Shown piece after piece: positions 1-10,818 of a DNA stretch of 64,000 bases. The notes beneath the pieces are model-generated. The model saw nothing but the letters and a program-made list of their open reading frames with translations, made no database searches and was not told the DNA's origin. Made by a program: the position numbers and the translations under genes. Numbering within the stretch: position 1 is the first letter of the stretch; every line of letters begins with the position of its first letter. Origin of the DNA: Sthenelais limicola. Taxonomy: Eukaryota; Annelida; Polychaeta; Phyllodocida; Sigalionidae. Location: positions 53,440,966 through 53,504,965 of the forward strand of contig OW804094.1 of assembly GCA_942159475.1 (NCBI GenBank), given 5' to 3'.

Positions 1-3000
1 TTTCTGTGGACAGTTGATTAACGTTGAAGACATTTTCCCTTACATGCAGGTAAAATACACTTGGAGAGTGAAATGTCAACAGTATTTCCACCCCTTTAAA
101 AAGAAGATAATGTGGAATCACCCCGAATTTCCATACACTTACTAAGAGTCTCATTTTTAATGGTGACCCCGATGTATATTAATCTCCACTTTAGACTATT
201 TTCCGTATGGTGTGCACGCTTTATATTTTCTAACATTTCTTCCACGACAGACGATGAATGCAAAACTACGGTTTTGAATAAATTTTATCCTTAAAAAGTT
301 TTGGGGAAGCAATGAAATGTATTTTAATGGACTTAATGTCACACAAATCAAATTCATATATTACAATCGATGTATGTTAAATTATAGTGGGGTAATGAGC
401 ATAATATGGTAGCAAATAAGTACTTGAAAGGATTAAGAATTCATAAATGATATAGAAGTGTATACCTTTGGAGAAATATTGGAAACATTTTAATTAAAAG
501 ATATTAAAGATATTCGGGACATAGTGCAAAATAATAAGAGCAGTTTGATGACATGATTTTGATTTCTCATCCTGTATCTATATACCGAGTGTTACCCTAA
601 AATAAGAGATTATAGTGATCTAAGCTTCAGAACTGTCCACTAATATGTGGTGTTCAACGAAGATCCTAGCGTCAACATTGTTTTCCCGTTACAAAATGTA
701 ATGTATAAAGTTGTATAAAACACAAAGTACTTATTTGATTGTTGACCGTTATTCCCATGTATATATAGTACACAATAAGAATGCAGTGCATTTCTTTGAT
801 AGAAACTTATGCATTATCTTATACATGAATCCCCTATAGAATCTATGTATAAGATCTGCAGCCCTTATGGTCTCCTTCAATTAAAATATGCGTAAATATA
901 CTGCTGTTGTAACATTTACCTCTAATGTTAACTTCAAGCAAAGAGACCATAATAAGAATTCGTAATTATTTTTTCGCAAAACTTGGAATTCCATCTCAAT
1001 TCGTCACGGGAGATAGGCAGGTGTTCTCTCTAATGAGTTTGCATATGTCTAGCTAATATGCCATTAAGATGTGAAAATATATAGTATGTAGACAAGCAAA
1101 AATATTATGCAGGCCGCGAAGGAGGTGGATACCCATTGACGATGGGATCAGTGTTTCGAAGAGAAACAGGCCAATGCATATCAGTGTCAAAGAATTATTA
1201 TACTAATACTTAAAGGTTACAACCATGCCTATTTTTCCATAATGTTTCTTATATTAACCTCACAATTGCATTAAGACTAAGATAAGTGGAAATGATCATA
1301 ATGACCAGAATTGTCAATTTCTAATGAACGTTTAAACAATATTTATATTTAACAACATTATTTGCATATAATGTAATACACACAATTACTGATAATAGTA
1401 ATTTTCTGTGATATGTAATTTAGTAGTAGCTACAGGTAGATCGAGGAAAGGTTGTAAAGGAGAAGAAAGACACTGTATAGAGATAATGTTCAATTATATC
1501 GAGGCGGAAGTAAAGTCGATAGAAAACCTGCAATCTGGTATAAGAAGGAAGACTTGGTTTTCGTAGAGTGACCTCCCATAGGTTGGAAAGTGTGAGTCTC
1601 CTTATATCGTGTTTTCTTGTCTTATGCCGCACATAGGCATTTTATTATTACTGTCCTTATCTATAGTTGATAACAGGCAGACCCCACTGGGCTATGATAA
1701 GGTCGGCAAAATCGAGTTTTATTTAAAATTGAAAAATCCAATATTCAAAATTCTTAAGACAGGAAGATGATATTTTAATTGTAACATTATAAAATCTGGG
1801 TCAGAACGTACTTTCATTCAATGAGCGTCATTCTAATTTCCATAAGATAAAATGACAATATATTTTTATATGCACACTCGTAGAATGCAGGGACATTATG
1901 TTCTTTGATCTTTGGTTTGTGATCTCATGTGATATTTAGTCCTCCAAGGAACTTTCTATGATAAACCATTGATTGGCCCAGTGGGGTTGACGTTGCCAGT
2001 GGTCTTATAAGTGTGACGTCACAGGTGAATACAAGTGATGTCAATGTCAAATCCTATCTATGGTCACCTCGAGATGTATCCTTTTCGGAATATGTTGATG
2101 ATACACGTAGAGTTAAATTACTATACCCGGTATATAATAATTACTTCCTCTATGATAGCATACACATGGGGTGGCGAAGAGCTCAGATTGGAGGCCCAAG
2201 TCTCGGAATTAATGGACAAAAACAAGAGAGCTCCTCTAATCATGTAGTATATGTGGTTGCTACGGTTATTGATTAAACGGAAGGGAGCAACCGGAAGAAT
2301 AATGGAGACTTTCTTTCACTTCTCTCAGCAAATAAACAATCACACATGCAATCTAAGAGTTCGTTGGTCTTGTGCGTTCAACGTTATTACCGGTTTAAAA
2401 TCTGTTTATTATGTGCGTATTGAACCACTCACTTATTGAGATACCATTTCAGTCATTGCTGGGAGGAATTTGAATCTATCATAATTATATACAGTTCCGA
2501 ACACTTAAAGGTGCCCTCCCAGCTACATCGATCCGAATAATTTTTCTCATGTCTGTAGAATGAGATATTTGAATACTGACGATGTAAGATAATATAGTAC
2601 TACGGTAACTGTTTTTCATGAATTCATGGAGTTTTCTCGAGATTTCCATCTCTAATTTTGTATTTTGCTGTTCTACACTAATGACGATTAGGGTAAACAT
2701 GATTGATTGGTATACCTATCTAGGCGATGCGATGTTAACATTTTCAATTTCATCTGGTTTCCCCATATCTTTAAGAAAGTGATAGTCTAGGTTCAGAGTT
2801 GAAAGAGAACAACTGAGGGAAAGCCTCTGGTTCTAAACCACAAAATGCCATTCCACGCCTACTCCAGGACGGGGAAGCCATTACATGCAGGCGTCCAATA
2901 ACTTACATGCCAGTCTTATCTAATCTGAGACTAGATAGACAATGTATAGACCAATGTTTCTGGTGTACACCGAAATGAATAATTCGGAAGTTGATTCAGC

Positions 3001-4919
3001 TTTAAACAAAAAAGGCAATATCCTTTAATACATATATTCTGTCTTGATGGGTTTCCGGATGAGTTGGAAATGAAATATGTTTTTAACGGAAATTAGCTGG
3101 TAATACAGCTTTAAATTAAGGTGAGCAAGATTATTTTTGACACCGATTAAATTATTATTATTGGTTAAATTTTAGATTTTTCGAACCATCTTTCAGAAAT
3201 CTAAGTGTAATGGCTTGATATCGAAATAGATCTTTTAAATTTGGAATCTTAACCTAGGGAAGTAGAAGGTTATAAACTAACGACGAAAAAGAATCGTGAA
3301 TAACAAGAATGAAGCAGTGCAGTTTAATAGTGTTTCTGTATGGTCATTTATTGCTCATAAACAGTTTTTCACACTTTAAAAATGAGTTGCTGGCCAATGA
3401 ATGAGACATGTCCTACTGTACAGTGATAATAATTCACAGAGCTACAACGTCCACATAGGATAATACGTGTGTAAAATGGCGGCCGTCACGTGACTGAAGA
3501 ACACGCGGAAGGACACATTGCACCACAACGCGATGAGCCGGCACCCGGCAGAACTAAATACTTTATCATCCCATTCAATACGATCCCTGTATTTATTATT
3601 TATTATATGAAGCAACTCTGACCAGGAACAATCCTTCGCACTCGATCTGGAACGTCCCGTTTTAACAGTCCAATTATCAATGTAGAGATGATTTGATACA
3701 GATGATTCATTGATAAAAAGAAACAGTTCAAAAGGCTGAATAGTGTGATGCGCCTTGTGTGGTAGGTTGCTCTTTGTTTATATCTAATGAACTGCGGGAT
3801 ACAACGCTCATCGCATACAAACATACAACAGTACAGGCCAATCGTCAATACATTAGCCAATATCCAAGGATAATCCATTTACATGATACAGAGTCCAGTG
3901 AGAAAATGAAATGTATTAATGCCAAGGTGAATTTGTAGTAATCAATCCAAGGGGCACTGCCTCCCTGACCTAGAGTTTTGTCAACAACCCTCCTATCAAA
4001 ATTATTCTTGTAGTACTTGCAAAGGGATACAACTCCTTTTGCTTGGAGTTTTGAAATATTCAGCTATTATTTTTCTTTAAATAATTTGAAGCAATGTTGC
4101 TTATAGCGATTGTTCTATTGACTACTTACTCACTTGTTTCCTTCTAGAGTACATTTGACACTAACAACAACTAAAAATATATAATTTACACTACAGGGAA
4201 ACTATTAACCATTTGTGACATAAAAATATAATCATTTGAGGATATTTGTAAGTAAGTTGTGAAGTGATATACAGTCTGGCAATGAGATTAACTTTGTTCC
4301 TCATTCGATTCCATGATATCTTTAGGAAACTTCACTGAAATATACACCCTTGGCAGAGTAAATAATTAAGAATATTCAATGATATTTATGTTATTTAACA
4401 CATGCACACCGATCGTTTATACTTTAGCTGGGCGAATAAAACTTATCCGAGTTGATAACGTTCATTGAAAGAAACTATTGAAACTTTTAAGTGATACTTT
4501 TTAGACACTTTCCCAATACCCAATCCAATCCAATCCCCACACACTTCACACAGTTAAACAGATACGTGTGTTTGTATTATTAACTGAGAAATGAGTATGC
4601 CTCCGACGATGAAATCATTAGCCATAGCAATGCGATATGGATTTTGTAGTAAGATCAGTCCGCAGGGGAACAATTCCTAGGCCGAATATAAACAGTTTGA
4701 GAACTTTACCCAGTCATGCATTCAGAGGGGAACGCCATTCGATGGCTTGCAAACCCTTAAGCAAACCTGGTGTGCCACACCTGAAACGGTACGAACAAGT
4801 CTTCTTTTTTCTAATCCCCATTTCATGTGCATTATATATTCTTCTTAGATTCAATATTACATAATTATAATATATAACATATAATAATATAGCCCGCCTT
4901 GGTCCAACCAGAAATAAGC
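1..4919. other. Intergenic DNA downstream of eya, no gene recognised
   Basis: AT-rich sequence with no open frame beyond about 90 codons and no recognisable protein. The only distinctive piece is the CpG-rich promoter-like island at 3470-3556. A TA-rich simple patch lies at 4862-4960. Confidence 0.6.
3470..3556. promoter_or_regulatory. CpG-rich island with YY1-like and E-box motifs
   Basis: In an AT-rich surrounding this short block holds AAAATGGCGGC (3473-3483, YY1-like), overlapping neighbour GTCACGTGAC (3485-3494, a perfect palindromic E-box), and several more CpG pairs up to about 3547. It looks like a small promoter or enhancer. The ATG within the YY1 motif opens only a five-codon frame on the plus strand. 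Confidence 0.35.
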
Positions 4920-4945
4920 GCTTATTTATATATATATATATAATA

Positions 4946-4951
4946 TTTATT
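4946..4951 (-). terminator. Candidate poly(A) signal AATAAA for eya
   Basis: Plus-strand tttatt reads AATAAA on the minus strand, about 690 nt after the eya stop. It lies in a TATA-repeat-rich, AT-rich patch, so a chance match is quite possible. I saw no better placed canonical hexamer between it and the stop codon. Confidence 0.3.
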
Positions 4952-5574
4952 TATATGTGTGGATATCAATTATACCTCCGTACAATTACACTAGATTTCA
5001 TCCTTGTTTTATCTGGAACAAAAAGAATTAATCACGTAGAAGTTGTATTGTCCATAGCATATCATTTAGTCGTAATATGTATAACACGACTTTGTCTGTC
5101 ATTACATTATGTACACTGCTGTTGTTTGTGACAACAGCAATTAATAGTTCTTGTATTATCTGTGCCTTCATTTATCGGGTTAGCGCTGAATTGATGGGGC
5201 GGCAACGTAATTAATCTCCGCTGTGCGAATCTTTGAATTATTCCATTCGTACAGAGAATGTTCGTCCTCGGATTAGTGTGTACTTGAAATAATGGCTGAA
5301 TCCTTAATATTATTATTATTATCATCATCATCAGTCTTCAAGAATCTGTGGCAAACGAAGCTGCATTCCATAGAATTAACATGTTGCCCTCATTTCTCCG
5401 AGAACACTGTTTTAGGTCCCCAGGCCGATTCGGTGACGACGGCGCACGCACCTTGCATTGAGGGATCAGGTTTTGTCTATCAAAATTGATGCCGTGCGGC
5501 CATCGTCATCAGGGAAGCTTCTGCTGCTGCTCGCGCGTCTGCTCCTGCTAAGTCTTATGTCCTAACATGCCTGG

Positions 5575-5635
5575 GATCCGGTGCGCGCAAAAGCGTGCGC
5601 ATGCGGAGTACTGTTGCCCGGAAGTGACGTGGAGG
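5575..5635. promoter_or_regulatory. NRF1-like and ETS/CRE-like motif cluster
   Basis: A CpG-dense stretch directly after the eya stop codon contains TGCGCATGCGG (5596-5606), which matches the NRF1 core, and CCGGAAGTGACGTGG (5618-5632), which matches the ETS plus CRE composite found in housekeeping promoters. The two lie about 12 bp apart. No adjacent coding exon was recognised, so the promoter reading is inference. Confidence 0.35.
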
Positions 5636-5638
5636 GTC

Positions 5639-5719
5639 CTAGAGGTAGCCGAGGTCGAGGGCGTGGTGCAAGGCAGCCAGGTCGGAATGGTTAGATATTC
5701 TCCAGAATGGCCAATTCAT
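5639..5719 (-). CDS. eya: eya terminal exon, C-terminus and stop
   Basis: The acceptor cttttgcag|ATGAATTGG at phase 0 opens the last coding exon. It encodes [20 protein letters not shown] then LDLGYL and stops at TAG (5639-5641). PFWRIS-HSDL-AL-HAL-L-(F/Y)L is the invariant end of Eya proteins. MN before PFWRIS is as in insects, where vertebrates have a different residue pair. The 3' UTR continues to lower coordinates. The DNA just below the stop is unusually CpG-rich (see findings). Confidence 0.98.
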   Translation of the reverse strand: MNWPFWRISNHSDLAALHHALDLGYL

Positions 5720-8147
5720 CTGCAAAAGACAAAAAAAGAGGGGACATTAAAAATCAGAATGACTAGTTAGTGGTTCCCGAGAAGGAAAGTCAATAAATAA
5801 TTTACACACACTCGGGCATATGTTAAAGAGTACATGTGAACAACGAGTAAAGCAATAAGACACATTTGTATTATAAAGCATTTATTATAAATTATTCAAT
5901 TATCCATCGCTAATTTTCAGCTTATCCACCATTATGGTGATCTAGTCCTGGTAAAAAAATGTAAAAAAAAAAGGAGCTATACAGGACGGACATAAGAAAA
6001 GGTGGATCCCACAAAGAAGCAATTTCTGCGAAAGAAAGAAGAAAAATGCCGCTTCGAAGAAACAACCAAGGAAGAAAAAGTGCAAGGAAATCTCCCAACT
6101 ATCTAAGCTAGTAGAACATTGGTTATATCTAAATTTGAGCATCTATTGAAATGATCACATCGAATCCAACCATATTCAAGCATCTATCATCAGTCTCGAG
6201 GTTTGCAATAATTAAATAAGCGGCCAAATCGGCAAGAGATAGAACCCAACTCACATGCTTCGGTAGCAATGAACACACAAGATATACGAATACATAAAGT
6301 GTTATATGACTGAAGCAACAATTCTATGAATGTTATCTAGTCTGTTCACTTCAATTGTTTGTATATTTGTGGACAATGTAATATATAAACATGACATATA
6401 TGCAGTGTATGGTAGAAATAGATGTACATGTATGTAGTTATATTAGTGTTTACAAATAGGGCAACAGACAGTATACGAACATGCATAATTGTTTCTAATA
6501 TTCCAAGAGAAACAATAAGTGCTAGTAAGCGCGAGTGAAAAGCTAGAACTTCACTTCTATGACCAGAACCACAAACATTTAATATCTTCCCACAAAACGA
6601 AAATTCTTTAATAATTCTTCCCTATGAGGGAGGGAGCAAAAGGAAAATAAATAAAAATGCCAACTGGGTAATCCTTTTTTCTTTTATCGGTGGGTACTTT
6701 CTTAGTATAGAAGAAAAGACCTCCATCCCCCACCACTACCACCCCCGCCAATGACATATTTTATGCTAGCAGCCAAGGACGCCGACCGACCAATACAAAC
6801 TCTACGGTCTCCCTCGCATAGGAGGACCTCGAGATCCCAGGAAATCGGATCACGAGGTGCCAGTAAACCGATCTATCCGGGCTTGGAGCCAACCCAAAAA
6901 GCCCTGGTTTTAAAGCAAACACTTTTAAGCGATTCTGGCGAGAGGGTTCAAAGGTACACCAACAGCAGGGGCGCAAGGTGTCTCTCCCTGCCTTTGATAG
7001 TAGACCGGGCAGTCGGGCCTGTTTATGTAAGTCCCCACTCGAGGCGGTTTCAGTTTCTACCCAAGCCACGGGAAGACACAGTTTTGTTTAGATTCTACCT
7101 GCGCACACAGGAGATTTTGCACATTCAGAATCTTTTATGTCCAATACTTGTTATTTTCTCGGCAAATAATTCGTGCGTTTATAGATATGTTTCAGGCCAT
7201 AGCATTGGTATATATGTGAACATGATGAAACAGCTGTATGGCCATCGTATAAACGCCTTGCTCAAACAGACTATACTGGATGAAATGATCTGAGTTTGTC
7301 CTCCTTCGTCGTCGGTATTATCATAAAGACCGAGCATAAGATTCCTCTATTAGCAACAATTCAGAAATTGTTTGGATTGACTAAAGTGAAAACCAACTTT
7401 ATTTCGCCCATCAATTCAATGGCTGAAAATCCATCGGTTAATCTTCTCGACAGACTGTCTTCTTTCTGCCTCAGGGATTTATAAGTAGAATCGTTTATAT
7501 GAATGAAATTCTGCATTCCTTCATGCGCCAGGAAGCCCCAGTCTTGGTTAAACAGCCCGAGGTAACTCTTTGTCACCCCAGGACCACTGGAGAAGACAAT
7601 GTCTAACATTGTGTATTTTTCTCCTCGCCATCCAACATTGCTCGGTACTGAGCGAGAGGGTTGACACATGTGTTCCGTCACAAGAAATTATACCACCTCT
7701 CTAAGTCTTCTATATCCATTAAATGGACAAAAGGGAATCCACAAGGAAAACACTTAACTGTGGGTTTAGAACCAACGAGGCGTTTTTTCCCTCACCAAGA
7801 GATTTTGTTCAAGACTGTTAAAGATCGAGACTTGGTATTTTTTGTTCTGGGCTATATCCACGATCTTTTGCTTATTTTAGAGGCCCCTAAAAGCTATTGA
7901 CTGAATGCATAACAGATTAAGTAGTAGGACTAGTACCTCCCACGCATCATCTGACGGGTTCCTCGGTTGTTTTGAATTGATCTTTTTTACGCCTTAATAG
8001 AGCGCCCATCATGACAGCTTAATCAAAAGAAGCACCACAACTATTTTGGTGTTGGTAGAATGGGAAGGTCGGTGAAGCACAGGCATCATTTGAGTTAATC
8101 AATTAGAACTTTTAACACAATTAGCATAGTAATTACGTGGTATTTAC
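5720..8147 (-). other. eya last intron (2.4 kb)
   Basis: GT-AG intron between the GDGRDEE exon and the terminal exon. It contains an open plus-strand frame of 180 codons (6751-7293) and overlapping minus-strand frames, none of which I recognise; they look like chance ORFs. A C/A-rich stretch lies at 6720-6750. Nothing else stands out. Confidence 0.8.
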
Positions 8148-8248
8148 CTGTTTTGCAGCTGCCTCCTCGTCCCGTCCATCTCCTACCACTACGTACGTAC
8201 ACTTGCGACCAAACCGTGAAACAATTCGTTCAAAACAGCTCTCTTTGC
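8148..8248 (-). CDS. eya: eya exon, HAD motif IV (GDGRDEE)
   Basis: A 101-nt exon with acceptor attcag|GCAAAGAG and donor AAACAG|gtaaat; phase 1 in, phase 0 out. It encodes [20 protein letters not shown] then [14 protein letters not shown] (residues 505-538). GDGRDEE (527-533) is the motif IV loop, whose acidic residue (Asp528) binds the catalytic Mg2+ in the family. GKESCFERI includes the conserved lysine region (motif III). All catalytic elements seen here are intact. Confidence 0.98.
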
Positions 8249-8570
8249 CTGAATGCAAATAAACAGGAAATTTCAAATAAAACGTTTTAGCAAAACAAAT
8301 AATTTCGGACGTAAATAAAAACTATCTTAACAATGCTTTGAGGTAAAACACCAACAGGTGTGGCTGTCAAATGTTGACGTTGACGCAGCCATGCATGTTT
8401 ATTTATATAAATGACAGCGTTAAAATTAATCTTCCTGATTACAGTCGCAATACAAAGAGGGTTCGGGTCAATGATATCCTTTTTCTAAACATTCTACACA
8501 TCTATCCGACCATCTTTAATATAAAAAAAGAAGCAAAGCGATGGAATAAATCAAATGAAGACACGCGTAC
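8249..8570 (-). other. eya intron (322 bp)
   Basis: A short GT-AG intron separating the HAD motif II exon from the motif IV exon. I see no element in it. Confidence 0.9.
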
Positions 8571-8692
8571 CTATTTTTGTGGCACTATAGATATTGTCTA
8601 TATTGTAGACTCCGCCGAGACCATACAGCACTACTTTGGCCAAGGCAGGTACCAATTGGGTGGTCGTTACGAGAACATTCACGCACGTCGAC
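8571..8692 (-). CDS. eya: eya exon, HAD motif II (VLVTTTQ) region
   Basis: A 122-nt exon with acceptor attttcag|GTCGACG and donor AAAATAG|gtacgc; phase 2 in, phase 1 out. It encodes [34 protein letters not shown] and IYSATKI (residues 464-504). The hydrophobic strand ending in TTTQ (473-476) is the motif II threonine strand of the HAD fold. [14 protein letters not shown] resembles insect Eya more than vertebrate Eya. The 8371-8823 plus-strand open frame is antisense to this exon and not a gene. Confidence 0.98.
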
Positions 8693-9787
8693 CTGAAAAT
8701 AAGGCAATACATTTTAAATACCAATCAACATTCAAAAGTCAATGGAGAATTTTTAGTAGACGGATTGGATACAAAAAAATAAAAGGATTGGATACAAAAA
8801 AATATATAGATATCCGAAGCTAAACTATTTTCACTTCCTTCCCAATATGTATTTGAGGGCCTTAAATAGAATACAACTAGAAATAGAAGAACTTTACATC
8901 ATAGACTCTCCGCGGTATCTGCGATCCTCATCAACTTATCCTGAATCTACAGTGCATCCGTTTTATAGGTCGGAACAGTTGTAACGTCGTCCACTTCCCA
9001 CAAGGAAGGTAATTTACAAGAAAAAAACACCCAATACCTCACGGATCCCTCTCGAGGCCACCCCGTTCCCTTTTGTTTATCAGCTCCTAATGAGGCATGG
9101 GAAGATTGATATGCAGTTGGCCGCCCCTGAATTGTTTGGATAGTTGATTAAATCTACCGGTTTCCCCGACTAATGAATGTTCAATGGAAGAACATGGGAA
9201 CAGCTGAGAGGCGAGAGTTAATATATGGCTTCAACGAACCATGTGAACCTGGGGGTATTGTAAAAGGGTAAAGGGGTCTAGGCGGAGGTCAGTACAAGGC
9301 TGATGTGACCGACTAGGGGGGTTCAGTTTTACCCTTTTTGTCAGGTGAACATGCTGCCTACCAGCACCCTTTAGATAAGGACTACTCAGGTACCACACCC
9401 CTGCAAGGTCTTATCTCTTGAACACTACCGCCCCCTGGTACATTTCGAGGGAACTATCACAAAGGCGCGCTCGCAGATACAGACATCAGTAAGTTGGGAA
9501 TGTTTGGGGATTTAACAAAAAAAAATGGAATTCCTATGATAAACACGCGAGGATTAAATTACATTGATAATTGCTATGATTTATTGCGCACATATAAAAT
9601 GTTCATGAACATGATTACCAACACATATCCATCCCCATCTGTTATTCACTCAAACTTCAAAGCTCAACTGAGAGTAACACGAAAGACTATACAAACCACC
9701 AACCTAGATACCCACACACTGACACCAAAAGAATAGCACAGGGAAGGTCAATCTGTATGGGAAGATAAACCAATAAGCAGGCCTCAC
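8693..9787 (-). other. eya intron (1.1 kb) with a 20-bp direct repeat
   Basis: GT-AG intron. Its only local structure is the duplication at 8762-8804. Otherwise unremarkable, with a moderately GC-rich middle part around 9030-9480. Confidence 0.85.
8762..8804. repeat. 20-bp direct repeat
   Basis: GGATTGGATACAAAAAAATA occurs at 8762-8781 and again at 8785-8804, three bases apart, just inside the intron next to the motif II exon. It looks like a recent slippage duplication. Confidence 0.95.
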
Positions 9788-9902
9788 CTTGAGTTGATAA
9801 TTGTAAGTGACTTCAGGGCTAGCGTTAGCCATTGGTCTGTCATTGCTTCTATTTCTGACCGCAACTGGAGCCACTGCTCCCGCTTCTGTGGACCCAACAA
9901 CC
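9788..9902 (-). CDS. eya: eya exon, Eya domain ([18 protein letters not shown])
   Basis: A 115-nt exon with acceptor attgcag|GGTTGTT and donor CTCAAG|gtgagg; phase 1 in, phase 2 out. It encodes [20 protein letters not shown] then [18 protein letters not shown] (residues 426-463). This helical segment precedes HAD motif II, and its length and pattern match the family without gaps. Confidence 0.98.
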
Positions 9903-10061
9903 CTGCAATGACCAAGGGAGATGGGGATTACTAAGAGTACAAGTTGTCAATGTTATCCATAATTATTTTATAGACGAATATATATATATGTGGAATACAC
10001 TCATGAGGGACATGTGTAAGCCAAGAATTATATTTTCCCATATCAATGAAGAAAAGTGATG

Positions 10062-10108
10062 GAATGAATGAATGAATGAATGAATGAATGAATGAATGAA
10101 TGAATGAA
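10062..10108. repeat. (GAAT)n microsatellite
   Basis: About twelve uninterrupted GAAT units in the 255-bp intron (9903-10157) between two Eya-domain exons. It lies about 50 bp from the donor of the upstream exon and is probably polymorphic in length. Confidence 0.97.
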
Positions 10109-10157
10109 AAGTTATCTTAGATTATTTCCATGAATACACTTGAAACTGCTTACTCAC

Positions 10158-10318
10158 CCCCTACATTATTCCTATAGCTGCTGTATATTTCCTTGATTCG
10201 CCGATACCTAAATGCCAATTTTCGCATCCAATCTACTCCGCCCCTGACTCCTGTCGCTAAACAGAGGTTAGCGTTGGTGGCGGCGGCATGGAAACCGTCC
10301 GTGGCAAAATTATATGTG
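10158..10318 (-). CDS. eya: eya exon, Eya domain helical cap region
   Basis: A 161-nt exon with acceptor cccctccag|CACATAT and donor GTAGGGG|gtgagt; phase 2 in, phase 1 out. It encodes [40 protein letters not shown] and [14 protein letters not shown] (residues 372-425). [17 protein letters not shown] is a hallmark of the family. By structural knowledge this part contributes to the helical cap between HAD motifs I and II. ATDGFH is closer to protostome forms than to vertebrate ones. An open frame on the plus strand here is only the antisense shadow. Confidence 0.98.
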
Positions 10319-10759
10319 CTGGAGGGGAAAAATATAAAGTCATCATCAATCACACATCTATGTCTCATATATGATGAACATTGCTTTTGAGGCAAACCGA
10401 TAAAAACCTACTATACTGAATCGTAAGTTATGTGTTAAGTATCTCCAACCACGCGGCTTTATGAAGAAATCTGTTTAAACTTCAAGAAAATTCAAATAGC
10501 TCATGCTTTCTAAAGAAGCTTTTTATTATCCAGATGTTTTGTGTAAATCTCCACCCCGAAATCAAGCCGCTTGTCGGTCTGGTCTTATTTACAGCGTGGA
10601 TACCTAAATATGACCAAAAATATTCATATCCATTATGGGGTGCTGCCACACCGTGCCCAGTATGTACATCAAAACGTCACCCCGGGGTGTGATGAAGTGC
10701 TCTTTTTCGCCCCTTTCCACCCGGGTCGACGTCATGATGGATAGGCTTCTATGACGTAC
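10319..10759 (-). other. eya intron (441 bp)
   Basis: GT-AG intron between the ECDQVHIDD exon and the STYNF exon. A GC-richer part near 10630-10750 includes CACCCCGGGGTG, a perfect palindrome. No coding potential seen. Confidence 0.85.
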
Positions 10760-10818
10760 CTTAAGTCTTGGCCATTATCGTCTGACGATACGTCATCTAT
10801 GTGTACTTGGTCGCACTC
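10760..10818 (-). CDS. eya: eya exon, Eya domain ([19 protein letters not shown])
   Basis: A 59-nt exon with acceptor tcttacag|GAGTGCG and donor CTTAAG|gtacgt; phase 0 in, phase 2 out. It encodes [19 protein letters not shown] (residues 353-371), a signature of the Eya domain found almost unchanged from insects to vertebrates. The split serine codon (AG|C) continues in the next exon as STYNF. Confidence 0.98.

Larger units (their letters stand above)
4920..5638 (-). other. eya: Probable eya 3' UTR (end uncertain)
   Basis: Non-coding sequence follows the stop codon and runs to the first canonical minus-strand AATAAA I could find (4946-4951). It contains a CpG-rich block at 5575-5635, a CTG/GCT-rich stretch near 5516-5550 and an ATT/ATC trinucleotide run at 5304-5332. 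The extent is inferred from the poly(A) signal only. The transcript could end earlier at a variant signal, or later. Confidence 0.35.

Noticed and set aside
6751..7293. 180-codon open frame on the plus strand
   Set aside because: No recognisable domain, lies inside the last eya intron, and overlaps a 102-codon minus-strand frame. Composition looks like a chance ORF.
8371..8823. 150-codon plus-strand frame
   Set aside because: It runs antisense across the eya motif II exon (8571-8692), whose minus-strand product is unmistakable.
10193..10390. 65-codon plus-strand frame
   Set aside because: Antisense shadow of the STYNF eya exon.
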